NCBI GenBank assembly: GCA_903928445.1
Contig: CAIYRB010000011.1
Location: 1-40,983 of the forward strand
DNA: 40,983 bases
Direction of reading: 5' to 3'
Origin: an uncultured Pseudomonadota bacterium
GTDB lineage: Bacteria > Bdellovibrionota_B > Oligoflexia > Oligoflexales > CAIYRB01
A program made the translations under genes and the position numbers. Each line of letters opens with the position of its first letter. Positions within the stretch are counted from its first letter, which is position 1. Under the pieces are notes generated by a model that was not told the origin of the DNA, ran no database searches, and worked only from the letters and a program-made list of their open reading frames with translations. Shown piece after piece: positions 15,711 through 23,666 of the stretch.

Positions 15711-16044
15711 GATGCCTCCCGCGCAGCATTCCCAAGAGAACACCGACGGCCGCGAGATCGCCACGGCTAGCGCATTCGATGGCAACGCCATCAGGCATAA
15801 CAACACGCACCCCCAGAGCCACACCTAGGGGCAGCGCGACTACCGGAGCCGCCTTATCGTCGATTTGGACAGCTACGAAGCGACTCGGCGCCGCAGGCGT
15901 ACTTCCGGTCCGACCTAGCCAATAGCTTAAGCTATGGTTCTTGATATGATGCTTACGGCAGTAAGCGGTTTGTGACAGGCCGCTGCTTCTAAAGTCTTCG
16001 ATTTGGCGCCGCCAGTAAATGGCCTTGGCATTGTCGGTCCGCAT
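15601..16044 (-). CDS. tnpA: IS66 accessory protein TnpA
   Basis: The 147-residue product has the transposase-8/IS66 TnpA HTH type start (W-R-R-Q-I-E-D-F-R-S-S-G-L-S-Q-T-A-Y-C-R-K-H). Its frame continues 110 bases past the tnpB start, and the last ~40 residues, rich in Arg and Ser, look unlike family ends. The functional protein may be shorter through a frameshift relative to the usual stop, or the tail may simply be tolerated. Confidence 0.85.
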   Translation of the reverse strand: MRTDNAKAIYWRRQIEDFRSSGLSQTAYCRKHHIKNHSLSYWLGRTGSTPAAPSRFVAVQIDDKAAPVVALPLGVALGVRVVMPDGVAIECASRGDLAAVGVLLGMLRGRHHEIDLNVHEGFSMPRSRRLSQVGERPRCTGRSRHEA

Positions 16045-16101
16045 TCGTCCCTCCCGTTGCGTGGTACGGGTAGACTCTGCGCTTCTTTACCTCTGGGCGG
16101 C

Positions 16102-16123
16102 AGTGGGCTCATTTGGCGCTTAC
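16102..16123 (-). repeat. IS66 terminal inverted repeat (tnpA side)
   Basis: On the minus strand from 16123 it reads GTAAGCGCCAAATGAGCCCA, pairing with the repeat at 13252. It lies 60 bases beyond the stop of the TPR-like gene, so that gene was not damaged. Confidence 0.85.
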
Positions 16124-16182
16124 ATCGGTTCCAGGGTCTAAGTACCACCTGTTGCGAGCGGGTACCGGAAAATGACAGATGG

Positions 16183-18618
16183 TCAGGACTTCGTCCCGAT
16201 TGATTTGGCCCAGGACCTTAGAGCTGGTACGCCACTGCTAAGCGCGTGTATCCGTTCCATAGAGGTACTCATCGCGGGCCAGGCGAGGTAGCTTCGCCAA
16301 TAGCACCACAGGGCCTCATACTTCTCTCCGAGCTTTTCGTAACAACGACCCGCTCTGTACCAGGCTATCCTGGTCATGGGCACGCTGCATTCTGCTGCCC
16401 GTAAAAAGCAGGCCAGCGCCTCTTGGGTACGTCCACTAGCGATTTCGAACTCTCCGACTTGCAGCCAGGCTTTGCTGTCCTCGGGGTCAACAGCGGCAAC
16501 AATCTCGCGCATAAAAGCCTCGGCCCTGTCGTTGTCGCCGAGAAATTTCCAGGTACGCGACATAGATTCTAGCATCGGAAAGAGGTTTTCCCGTTTCAAG
16601 ATTTCTTCTGTAGGTGTCGACGGGCGCAAATTCCGCGCCAAATCCTCGCAGATATGGGCGTCTTCAGTCAGAGTCTTCCGGTCTCCGGCGATGAAGGGCC
16701 CAAAACTTGCCGCTCGATAGAACCTGCTCTCCAGTAGTGCCTGCTCAAATGATGAAAATTGGGGGCAGTGTTTTATCTCCTCGATAAGTTTCAAGCCAAC
16801 GTTGCGCCACTCGCCGACCTTGGCTGCGTCCTGCGCTCGGCCAAAGAGTACGCAGCCGGTAATCGCCAGCACCAGCCTATTGCGCAGAGTCTCCGCGGCC
16901 TTCGGCGTTGCTTGAAAGATTTTCGGTAAGAGGTCCAGCACCTTGGTGGTTTCATTTGGCCTGGCGATATGGCAAACAAAAATCCACATGCCAGATTCGT
17001 AGGCGCCCTCCGGACCAGGGCTATGAATCACGCTCTCAGCGTCCAGGCACGTAAGCGCTTCCTCAAAAAAGCCTAAAGAAGACAGAGTACGCGCCAGCAA
17101 CGCTCGTTGAAGCGCAGTTTGCTGCTGTCGAGACTGAAATAGGATTTTGAGTTCCCTACCCCGCGTCGATAAATCGCCGAAAAAGGCAAAGGAGGACAGC
17201 TTTTCGTGAAGAAGGCGCTTAACAACCAAGGGCCCTACGATCGCATATGAAAGCTCTCGGCGATAATTCTCTATCATAGCCCGTTGGAGAGTAATGGTCA
17301 CAAACCAAGGCTCTTGCTGGGCCGCCAGAGCTTGGTACGATAGGAGTGGCCCGTTGGCGTAGACAGGGTGTAAGTCGTCGGCGGGTTCAAGCTCGAAAAA
17401 CGGCCTTACCCTCCCGAATATTGGGCTGCGCTGAATAAGCGTCGCGATGTCCTCTACGTTTTCGGGCACCTCAAACGACAGCGGGAACCCAGCGCTCGAT
17501 GCTGTCTCCACCGTTATCGGGGGGACCAATTTCGGAGCCGCGCCTTTCGCGAGCGCGCCAACGGCTGCGGCTACCGCGTGATGTCCTTTGGGATACTCCT
17601 GCCAAATTTCCGCGGCCAGAATCTTCCGATATGCCAATGACGTTGTCAGGGATGCGAGCTTCAATCCGCAGTAAGTCCTCTCCAGCGGACCCAGAATGAA
17701 AGCCATGAAGTATTCGCGACGCGCCGACTTCACATCACCGGCTAACCAAAAGGTGTCCCCGAGTACCATCCTCGCGCGCGAGCAATTAGGGTCTATTACC
17801 GAGCTTGCTATGGCACAAGGTAGGGCCTGGTTAGGCTCCCTTGCCCGCCAGTAATGGAAAATCAATTGGTCAAGAATGCGCCGCTTGGTCTCGGTTAAGA
17901 GGTAGGTTTGATAGGTCGTTTCAGCGGACACTGCGGATGTGGTGCCCGTATCAAATGCCTCAATCTCGGCGACGGCATCCGACAGCTTTTTCACGGTGTC
18001 ATGGTCATCGGGCGCGACATAACGAGCGAGACGACTGCGACCGAGAACACGGTCAAAAGCTGTGTAGTCCTCAGAATCAAAATTCGACAGGACGTCAATA
18101 GCGAACGCAGACCATTTTTTGAAGCCCACTTTGTCGCCTCGTTGCAGGCAAAGGCGCACTAGTTGCGTGGCGAAGAGAAACATGGCCCGCGGCGGAATTT
18201 GCCCACTAGTTGCAGCCATCAAGGTCTGGTCTGCAAGCGAATCAGGGTTCGACTCCGAGCCTTCAGACCGAGTTGTCGCCATCGATTCGATGTAGACTTG
18301 CCATGGCGCCTCAAGTTGAGGAAGAATTTGCATGGCTTCGGCATAAAGGCCGCGATGAAGGAGCATTCTGGCGGTAAACAGCGGTGCCGAACCTTGGTCA
18401 ACGTTGGTTGCGTCACCGTGCCAGACAATACCGCGGCCTAAGAGCTGCTTGCGTGTCGGCCCGAATAGCATCATGAAGGCGCCCCAGCCAAGAGCATTGC
18501 CCTCTTTAAGCCAAAAATGCGGGGCCAGTGTCGTAAGTGTCCCTACTTGCGAAAAACCCAATGCGTCTAGCGTATTCCAGATGCCTTGCGCAGAATCGCA
18601 CACTTGGTCTTCCGTCAC
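16183..18618 (-). CDS. Large TPR-like protein, last gene of the peptide operon
   Basis: The GTG start at 18618 follows a strong GGGGAGGAGG site. The 811-residue protein is predicted soluble and mostly helical. TPR-type repeats are clearest near the C-terminus (W-L-Q-V-G-E-F-E-I-A-S-G-R-T-Q-E-A-L-A-C-F and the following W-Y-R-A-G-R-C-Y-E-K-L-G) and in the middle (A-L-L-A-R-T-L-S-S-L-G-F-F-E-E-A-L). No signal peptide or catalytic motif is visible. It lies 29 bases after the MFS gene on the same strand. A scaffold for the peptide machinery or a regulator is plausible by position; the family is not recognised. Confidence 0.75.
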   Translation of the reverse strand: MTEDQVCDSAQGIWNTLDALGFSQVGTLTTLAPHFWLKEGNALGWGAFMMLFGPTRKQLLGRGIVWHGDATNVDQGSAPLFTARMLLHRGLYAEAMQILPQLEAPWQVYIESMATTRSEGSESNPDSLADQTLMAATSGQIPPRAMFLFATQLVRLCLQRGDKVGFKKWSAFAIDVLSNFDSEDYTAFDRVLGRSRLARYVAPDDHDTVKKLSDAVAEIEAFDTGTTSAVSAETTYQTYLLTETKRRILDQLIFHYWRAREPNQALPCAIASSVIDPNCSRARMVLGDTFWLAGDVKSARREYFMAFILGPLERTYCGLKLASLTTSLAYRKILAAEIWQEYPKGHHAVAAAVGALAKGAAPKLVPPITVETASSAGFPLSFEVPENVEDIATLIQRSPIFGRVRPFFELEPADDLHPVYANGPLLSYQALAAQQEPWFVTITLQRAMIENYRRELSYAIVGPLVVKRLLHEKLSSFAFFGDLSTRGRELKILFQSRQQQTALQRALLARTLSSLGFFEEALTCLDAESVIHSPGPEGAYESGMWIFVCHIARPNETTKVLDLLPKIFQATPKAAETLRNRLVLAITGCVLFGRAQDAAKVGEWRNVGLKLIEEIKHCPQFSSFEQALLESRFYRAASFGPFIAGDRKTLTEDAHICEDLARNLRPSTPTEEILKRENLFPMLESMSRTWKFLGDNDRAEAFMREIVAAVDPEDSKAWLQVGEFEIASGRTQEALACFLRAAECSVPMTRIAWYRAGRCYEKLGEKYEALWCYWRSYLAWPAMSTSMERIHALSSGVPALRSWAKSIGTKS

Positions 18619-18647
18619 GAAAAATGCCTCCTCCCCGGCTATTGGAC

Positions 18648-19928
18648 CTAGCTCTTTTGACTCTTAGTGCGGAGGTCAAGCCCCCGAATTCCAGGACTAA
18701 CCAAGCAAAGTGCCGCGATAATAGATAATGTTGCCCCCGCCGCAATAAAAGCTCCTTGATATCCAGCTTTCGGGCTGCCCAGCAAGGGCGTGAATACGTC
18801 GTTGACCAGGGTCCCAGCAATGCAAGTTCCGCCAAGGGCTAAAGCTCCTGAGATACTTCTCTTCCCTGCGGCCGTGCGCCCTTGGAATTCTGGTGGCACT
18901 GCCCGCTGCCAAGCAGACCTATTAAACGTATTTAGTGTCGGGATGATAAGCATCGTAAAGAAGTAGCCAGCCGCAATCCCCCAGGCGTTGGGTACAGCTC
19001 CTATCAGGAGCGGCCCGAAAAGACCCATAATCAGAATACCTATCAATTCAGCACGAACCAAAGATTTGGGTGACGGCACGAATCCGAGGAAAAGTGCCGA
19101 CGCAGCCTGAGCCAGCCCACCCACCGCGAATACGCGTCCCGTTGCCTCAGCGTTGCCGGTGACTGTCAAGACATATGGGGTGAGAAGCGTAAACGACAAA
19201 CTAAAAATAAAATTCGTGAATGATGACACCACTAAGAGAGGAGCCAGGCCAGGCATCGACAAGATTAACACCACTCCCTCCTTGAGCTTATCCCAACAAG
19301 CTTTGAACGTTACCCCTTTCTTCGCGGCCTCAGAGTTCGCGACAGGTGCAACAACAGCCAAAAGGGAAACCAGCCCGAATACAAAGCTAACGCCGTCGGC
19401 AATAAATATTGTAGGTAACCCAAGGCTCGTTATCATCAAGCCTCCCAGAATTGGCCCGGCTAAGCTTACGGTAGATTCGATGAAGACCATCATGCCGTTC
19501 GCCCTCGTAAGGCTATCAGGGGCTACCATATCACGGGTAACCGCAGACATCCCGGCGTAGGACATGGTCCCAAAACAGCCGTTAATGAGCTGAAGGCAAA
19601 TCAACAAACCTACAGTGACTTCATCGATGGGCCGAAACGCTAACGGGATATAGCACAATGTTCCAATCGTCTGACCGCCTTCCGACAGCCAGAGAAGCCT
19701 TCTTCTCGGGAGGATGTCGACAAGCGCACCTCCGAATAGCCCGAACAACACCTTAGGTGCGAAAGCGGCAGCTACGAGGAGAGACAAATAAACATTGTTG
19801 TCGGTCTCCTTAAAAACCCAAATCGGGATAGCAAATCGAGTTAGCTCGCTCCCCAGCGAAGATAGAAGCTGACCGGACCAAAATATCCAAAAGCTGAGAG
19901 AAAGTGGGGCTTTTTCCAGGAACTTCAT
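18648..19928 (-). CDS. MFS transporter, probable peptide or metabolite exporter
   Basis: The 426-residue protein has about 12 hydrophobic segments and resembles the MFS_3/enterobactin-exporter (EntS-like) group: F-W-I-F-W-S-G-Q-L-L-S-S-L-G-S at the N-terminus and the loop between TM2 and TM3 reading G-G-A-L-V-D-I-L-P-R-R-R. Its ATG overlaps the stop of the HTTM gene (TAATG), so it is co-translated with it. Export of the operon's product is the likely role; the substrate is unknown. Confidence 0.85.
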   Translation of the reverse strand: MKFLEKAPLSLSFWIFWSGQLLSSLGSELTRFAIPIWVFKETDNNVYLSLLVAAAFAPKVLFGLFGGALVDILPRRRLLWLSEGGQTIGTLCYIPLAFRPIDEVTVGLLICLQLINGCFGTMSYAGMSAVTRDMVAPDSLTRANGMMVFIESTVSLAGPILGGLMITSLGLPTIFIADGVSFVFGLVSLLAVVAPVANSEAAKKGVTFKACWDKLKEGVVLILSMPGLAPLLVVSSFTNFIFSLSFTLLTPYVLTVTGNAEATGRVFAVGGLAQAASALFLGFVPSPKSLVRAELIGILIMGLFGPLLIGAVPNAWGIAAGYFFTMLIIPTLNTFNRSAWQRAVPPEFQGRTAAGKRSISGALALGGTCIAGTLVNDVFTPLLGSPKAGYQGAFIAAGATLSIIAALCLVSPGIRGLDLRTKSQKS

Positions 19929-20803
19929 TAACCCTCCAGTAATCGAGCTACAAGTTCCGGAGGAATCAACAGCAGGTAGCTCGCAACTACCACTAGCGAA
20001 AAGTGAAGCAGAGTCGCCGGGAACAGCAACGTGAAGGCCCCATGCATAACAATCCCCGCGGCCATGGCAAACCAGATGGTGTAGTCGTTCAGTAAAAGTA
20101 GTGGCAGCAAAACTTCAAGGCTTACGGTGGTCACCATGCCGCCTCGGACGAACCGTGAAGACTTACCGGTGTTCTGATTTTTTATCCACTTTGCGGCAAA
20201 ATTCGGAACGAATGTATCCCAGTGATGCCGAGTTTCGCGCTGCCGTATGACAGCCTTGAGCTGCTCCATGACAACGCGGCCACTGAGAAAGGTTGGGTTC
20301 ATTTTGTGGAGGGCGGTGGACAGGTACATAGCGTATAGGGTGGCTACAACCAAGGCGTGTGCGACCGGCGGAGCTTTCACCGCGCCAGACAACGCATCGC
20401 GAAGCGAGCAATCGGAGCCGGGGCTCACAATCAGGGCCAAACACACGAGCCACATATAGTTCGCGTGATACTTAAAATAAACGAGCATTTCCAAAGCTAG
20501 GGCGAGCGCCACAATGACTAGCCCTATCTTTATGTAGAACCCTAGTACTACCATCGCCGCCGCTGGTATTCGGACCCAGTGGAAAAACCGCCATAGAGGA
20601 GCTGGTACCTCACGGCCTTTATGAGCCACAGCAAAGCGAAAAGCGAGGTACGCACCGGGGTCCAAATACCGATAATACCGACGCCGGGTTTCGACGAGAA
20701 ACTTCAACAGGAGGCTCAATCCGAACAGAATGCGAAATAAGGCAAGGCTCGCCAAAGGGACAGGGGTGCTAAATCCGCCGAGGACGGCGTTAACTAGCCA
20801 CAT
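19928..20803 (-). CDS. HTTM-domain membrane protein (vitamin K-dependent gamma-carboxylase-like)
   Basis: The frame opens at 20845, but ATG 20803 has a better ribosome site (AAGGAC) and overlaps the upstream gene by only 14 bases; this gives 291 residues. HTTM signatures are clear: P-L-A-S-L-A-L-F-R-I-L-F-G, F-K-Y-H-A-N-Y-M-W-L, S-P-G-S-D, and A-L-H-K-M-N-P-T-F-L-S-G. By hand alignment the Tyr-His-Ala-Asn-Tyr His (113 from this start) and the His-Lys-Met-Asn Lys (167) match human GGCX His160 and Lys218. The soluble domain that follows HTTM in GGCX is absent here but appears in the upstream 134-residue gene. SdpB, which helps produce a Bacillus peptide toxin, is another HTTM relative. Enzyme or peptide-processing role is inferred. 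Confidence 0.82.
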   Translation of the reverse strand: MWLVNAVLGGFSTPVPLASLALFRILFGLSLLLKFLVETRRRYYRYLDPGAYLAFRFAVAHKGREVPAPLWRFFHWVRIPAAAMVVLGFYIKIGLVIVALALALEMLVYFKYHANYMWLVCLALIVSPGSDCSLRDALSGAVKAPPVAHALVVATLYAMYLSTALHKMNPTFLSGRVVMEQLKAVIRQRETRHHWDTFVPNFAAKWIKNQNTGKSSRFVRGGMVTTVSLEVLLPLLLLNDYTIWFAMAAGIVMHGAFTLLFPATLLHFSLVVVASYLLLIPPELVARLLEG

Positions 20804-21194
20804 GTCCGTCCTTAACGGTAGCCTCGAAGGATTTTTCACCGGCATGGAGCATGGCGGTGCCGTTAGCCTTGCGGCGGTGAACCCTCTGCAAGAAGAAGAG
20901 AAACAGTTTGAATTCTGCCAGCGACATTGCGAGGTGGCTGTGGGGCAGATAGTCCCATTGATTCAGAGGCTGACTTTGCCCGTGGGCGTCGGTCGCCGAC
21001 AACCGCATATCCGCCAGAAATAAATCTGCGAACATATGCCAGGAGGCGAACCCGGGATTGTTCCGCATGCCAAGGGCTAAGAGCGCTCCAGCATAGGCGG
21101 AAACAAGAATCACGTAACCGATTCCATTCGTCACGCTAGCGTCCAGACTGCTGTTGCAGGTGTAAGTCTTCCATGACTCTCTAATGACTAACAA
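20790..21194 (-). CDS. Small one-TM protein, candidate partner of the HTTM protein (SdpA-like layout)
   Basis: The 134-residue product begins with TTG two bases after the peptide gene's stop, so translation is probably coupled; no ATG fits and GTG near residue 21 is an alternative. One TM segment (I-G-Y-V-I-L-V-S-A-Y-A-G-A-L-L-A-L) precedes a polar domain containing A-S-W-H-M-F-A-D then L-S-A-T-D-A-H-G-Q. In human GGCX the region after HTTM reads S-W-D-M-M-V-H...I-T-Y-R-D-G, so this looks like that domain made as a separate chain. SdpA (partner of SdpB) has the same gene position and TM-plus-domain layout. Exact family not established. Confidence 0.65.
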   Translation of the reverse strand: MLVIRESWKTYTCNSSLDASVTNGIGYVILVSAYAGALLALGMRNNPGFASWHMFADLFLADMRLSATDAHGQSQPLNQWDYLPHSHLAMSLAEFKLFLFFLQRVHRRKANGTAMLHAGEKSFEATVKDGHVAS

Positions 21195-21196
21195 AA

Positions 21197-21313
21197 TTAG
21201 TCAAGGAACACAGTCTTGATGGTGTTGATGCCTTCGCCCACGGCGGCGTAGAAATCATTGACGAGGTCGAGGGTGGATTCTTGGCTGGCGATGACATTGG
21301 TTTCGTTGACCAT
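21197..21313 (-). CDS. 38-residue peptide, candidate precursor leading the operon
   Basis: A textbook AAAGGAG site lies 7 bases before the ATG, and the frame ends TAA two bases before the next gene. The peptide has no signal sequence, Cys or Gly-Gly motif. It starts M-V-N-E-T-N-V-I-A-S-Q-E, followed by an amphipathic segment with F21-Y22, G26-E-G and I29-N-T-I-K, and ends V-F-L-D. It is acidic (Glu4, 12, 27; Asp16, 20, 38; one Lys33). Its place ahead of an HTTM pair and an exporter makes it a strong candidate for a ribosomally made peptide that is processed or modified and exported. It is too short for most gene callers. Confidence 0.75.
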   Translation of the reverse strand: MVNETNVIASQESTLDLVNDFYAAVGEGINTIKTVFLD

Positions 21314-21345
21314 GTTAAGACTCCTTTATAGTTGTTAAAGACACA

Positions 21346-21358
21346 CGCCAAATTGGCG
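21346..21358. promoter_or_regulatory. Perfect palindrome upstream of the 38-residue peptide gene
   Basis: CGCCAAATTGGCG has 6-base arms (CGCCAA/TTGGCG) around one base and lies 33 bases before the peptide ATG, just upstream of the ribosome site. Upstream on the minus strand is TACAAT, a possible -10 box. An operator for a repressor or activator is plausible; no regulator gene is adjacent on this strand. Confidence 0.4.
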
Positions 21359-21625
21359 CATTTTCATTGTACTGCATAAAATCATTCATGAGAAGCAGAA
21401 AGTCGTAGTCGGCGCCCAAGGCTTGGCTAAACGACTGGGTTTGCTCCTAGCCCGACTTTTAGCGAGAGGACATAAAATCTGTTATATCAGGATATTGCAC
21501 CGTCTAGAACGGGAAAGTCTGAATGCTTGTCAGGGCTAGTGTCGCTTCAATGGTGGGGAAGCGCCTCCTTCTTAAAAGCTTTTCCATTAATATGGTAACG
21601 CCGATTTTATCGACCTCATAGGTCG
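21359..21625. other. Gap between the peptide operon and the integrase remnant
   Basis: No coding sequence is supported here. Several AT-rich patches occur and the minus-strand promoter of the peptide operon must lie in the right part near 21360-21400. I saw no sigma-54 consensus on the minus strand in this stretch. Confidence 0.4.
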
Positions 21626-22608
21626 TTATTCTTCTATCAAGAGCGCCACTGCGAAAGGCCCTTGCGCCTCCCGAGTGGGTAGCCTGGCGCCCAGGGCGAT
21701 CTGCTCGTAAATATGCAGGTACTTTTCAAACGACTTGGCTGTTTTATGCCCGGTAATCATCCGCACCAAGGCAAAGTCGTGGGTCTTGCCGACGAGCAAC
21801 GTGGTAAATGAGTGGCGACAGCAGTGCAGCGATTTAGGCGGTTCTTTGAGCGAGTCGTAAGCAGCCTTGAGGGCACTGTAGACTCGGTTCCACTCCAAAT
21901 CCGCAAACAGCGGATAGTCCGCTTTATCTGCTGTATATTCTCGCGCCTCAAACGCCGCCTCCTGGATAGCGTGCCTGGTGGCGAGAATGTTCCAGACTTC
22001 CTTGCTTCGGATTGGGATAGTACGAAAATTTTTGGCTTCGATTCTTTTCAGGCTCTTGAGCGGTTTACGCTTGATTCTCCCGTTCTCTTCCCGCTTGCGG
22101 TCAGGGCCTTTTTGCGGCCCTTAAACAGCATGGCTTCAGGGTCACCAAGCCAGAGCCGAAACTGTCCGAAAAAGAGATGCCAATCATTCACGTTAGCGGC
22201 CTTTCGAACCTGCAAGAAATAGGTAAAGACCCATTGCTCCAGGTAGACCTTGGACGACTTCCAAGAGTTCTGCGCCCGCTCTTTTTGGTAGACGATGTAC
22301 TTCGCCAGCAGGTCATTGAACTCATAGTACTGAGTCTTCCACGCAGTCTTCAGCTGGTCGGAGGCTCACGCGCTGGTGACGCCAGCTCTAATCCGCCGCA
22401 TTCACGGGGCAGGCATCGCGAAAAAAAAGCTTTCGGCAACTCCTAGCGCGTGACCTGCTCGTTCGCGTTGTGCACGACACGAGGTATGAAGCACTCCACG
22501 AAGTGTGGCTTTGCCGCCTTCGGCTCGACCGCCGACTGCTAGGATTTCTGGTAGGGTTTGGTAGGGAAACTCTGAAATTGAGCGAAATACTGCGAAAGAT
22601 TTAGGCAC
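21626..22608 (-). pseudogene. Tyrosine recombinase (island integrase), frameshifted
   Basis: Three minus-strand frames together read as one integrase. An N-terminal piece starts at ATG 22608 (M-P-K-S-F-A-V-F-R) and loses frame at a run of eight T/A near 22421-22430. A middle piece with a SAM-like core-binding domain (W-K-T-Q-Y-Y-E-F-N-D-L-L-A-K-Y-I-V) ends at a stop at 22048. The C-terminal piece has H-C-C-R-H-S-F (HxxR box), I-T-G-H-K-T and K-Y-L-H (catalytic Tyr). At least two frameshifts make it inactive unless they are sequencing errors. It lies just after tRNA-Asp, the usual position of an island integrase. Confidence 0.75.
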
Positions 22609-22645
22609 CGCTCTAAAGTCGACTGTAGTGATTTCAACTAATTAA

Positions 22646-22677
22646 GAAGCCTCAACTTCTTGCGAGGTTGAGGCTTC
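22646..22677 (-). terminator. Stem-loop terminator after tRNA-Asp
   Basis: A perfect 11-base stem (GAAGCCTCAAC/GTTGAGGCTTC) with a 10-base loop begins 15 bases after the tRNA 3' end. On the minus strand it is followed by TTAATTA, a weak T-tract. It probably ends tRNA transcription. Confidence 0.7.
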
Positions 22678-22691
22678 GGTGCTTTGGTGAG

Positions 22692-22768
<77 letters not shown>

Positions 22769-22841
22769 ACGTGGTTCCCAACAACCAGTTGGTCATCAGG
22801 AGACACGGAAGTTAGCAAGCACCCCTGGTACTGTCAACCAT

Positions 22842-23366
22842 CTAATTCAGAAGTTTGCCGATTTCCTCAAGATCGGTCTCCCGCAGCGGACCCTTGAAGT
22901 GGCGCAACACCCTACCTTGATCGTCGATGACAAGGCTTTGCGGGATTGCATCGATACCGATGCTCTGTGCGACGCTACCAGGCGCGTCAATCAACACCGG
23001 GTAGCCATGGGGATTGGTCGCCTCACTCTTGCGCACCGAGTCCTCGTCGTCGAGGGTGGCGATGGCCAGCATCGATGCCTTGGGATTGGCAGCCCTAAGC
23101 TTATTCAACAGCGGCCGTTCCTGCACGCAGGATTCGCACCAACTCGCCCAAAACTCGAGAAAGCTCGTCCTGCCACGAAGGCTTTGCAGGCTCACCTCGG
23201 TGCCTTCAGGGCTGCCCAGCTGCGGCAGGTGGAAGGCTGGAACAATGACCACCTGGGGCACGGCCTGGCGGCGGTGCGCGTCGCCCGCGGCGCGCTCGTA
23301 GCGATCGATCGCAAAGAACGAGGCAACGACGATGCCGGCGATGGCGAGCTGGTTGCTAAGCTTCAT
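22842..23366 (-). CDS. TlpA/ResA-like periplasmic thioredoxin
   Basis: The 174-residue protein has an uncleaved signal/TM anchor (I-A-G-I-V-V-A-S-F-F-A-I) and a thioredoxin fold with the active site W-C-E-S-C near residues 76-80, and cis-Pro in A-I-P-Q-S. Proteins of this type reduce disulfides for cytochrome c heme attachment or for the CuA site of oxidase. It is the last gene of the cytochrome oxidase operon, overlapping the preceding small gene by 4 bases, which supports such a role. Confidence 0.88.
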   Translation of the reverse strand: MKLSNQLAIAGIVVASFFAIDRYERAAGDAHRRQAVPQVVIVPAFHLPQLGSPEGTEVSLQSLRGRTSFLEFWASWCESCVQERPLLNKLRAANPKASMLAIATLDDEDSVRKSEATNPHGYPVLIDAPGSVAQSIGIDAIPQSLVIDDQGRVLRHFKGPLRETDLEEIGKLLN

Positions 23367-23629
23367 CGCGGATCGGCACCCAGGCGCGGGAGAGGCCTCG
23401 CCTGGACGGTAATGGGGCCAGCCACATCCTCTGCCTGCAGGCGCTTATGCCGACGATAGATGTAGTAAACCGTGCCGCCGATGACGATCAGCGGCATCAG
23501 CGAGAGGAGGGCTGTGCCTTGCAAAAAGGGCGTGTTGCTCACGTCCTCGCCGTACACTCCGCACACCGAACAAGCCAGTAGCCGTGACGGCGACGCCAGG
23601 CAACTCAAGACTAAAAAGACGTAGCGCAT
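23363..23629 (-). CDS. Small membrane protein of the oxidase operon
   Basis: The frame opens at 23755, but ATG 23629 has an AGGAG site and gives 88 residues with a signal-like start. After it come a C-S-V-C pair, one clear TM segment (L-L-S-L-M-P-L-I-V-I-G-G-T-V-Y-Y-I-Y) and a basic tail. The Cys pair facing the periplasm next to a thioredoxin gene suggests a redox or metal-handling role in oxidase assembly; family not certain. Confidence 0.7.
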   Translation of the reverse strand: MRYVFLVLSCLASPSRLLACSVCGVYGEDVSNTPFLQGTALLSLMPLIVIGGTVYYIYRRHKRLQAEDVAGPITVQARPLPRLGADPR

Positions 23630-23666
23630 GAATAGCTCCTGCACCCTGGCTGCCAGAGCGACTGGT

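Larger units (their letters stand above)
13252..16123 (-). mobile_element. IS66-family insertion sequence, complete
   Basis: The element is 2872 bases with inverted ends that both begin GTAAGCGCCAAA, the usual IS66 terminus. It encodes tnpA, tnpB and tnpC in order on the minus strand plus a small extra ORF beyond tnpC. The flanks (ATATCACA before, ATCGGTTC after) do not match, so there is no 8-base target duplication. This suggests that one flank was lost by an adjacent deletion or recombination between copies. Confidence 0.9.
1..22691. mobile_element. Probable genomic island bordering tRNA-Asp (left end outside window)
   Basis: Everything left of tRNA-Asp is transposons, remnants, a decayed integrase and accessory operons, while everything to the right is housekeeping-like and visibly more GC-rich. 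The integrase remnant abuts the tRNA. No copy of the tRNA 3' end was found to the left, so the left border and the attachment repeat are not shown. Confidence 0.5.
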
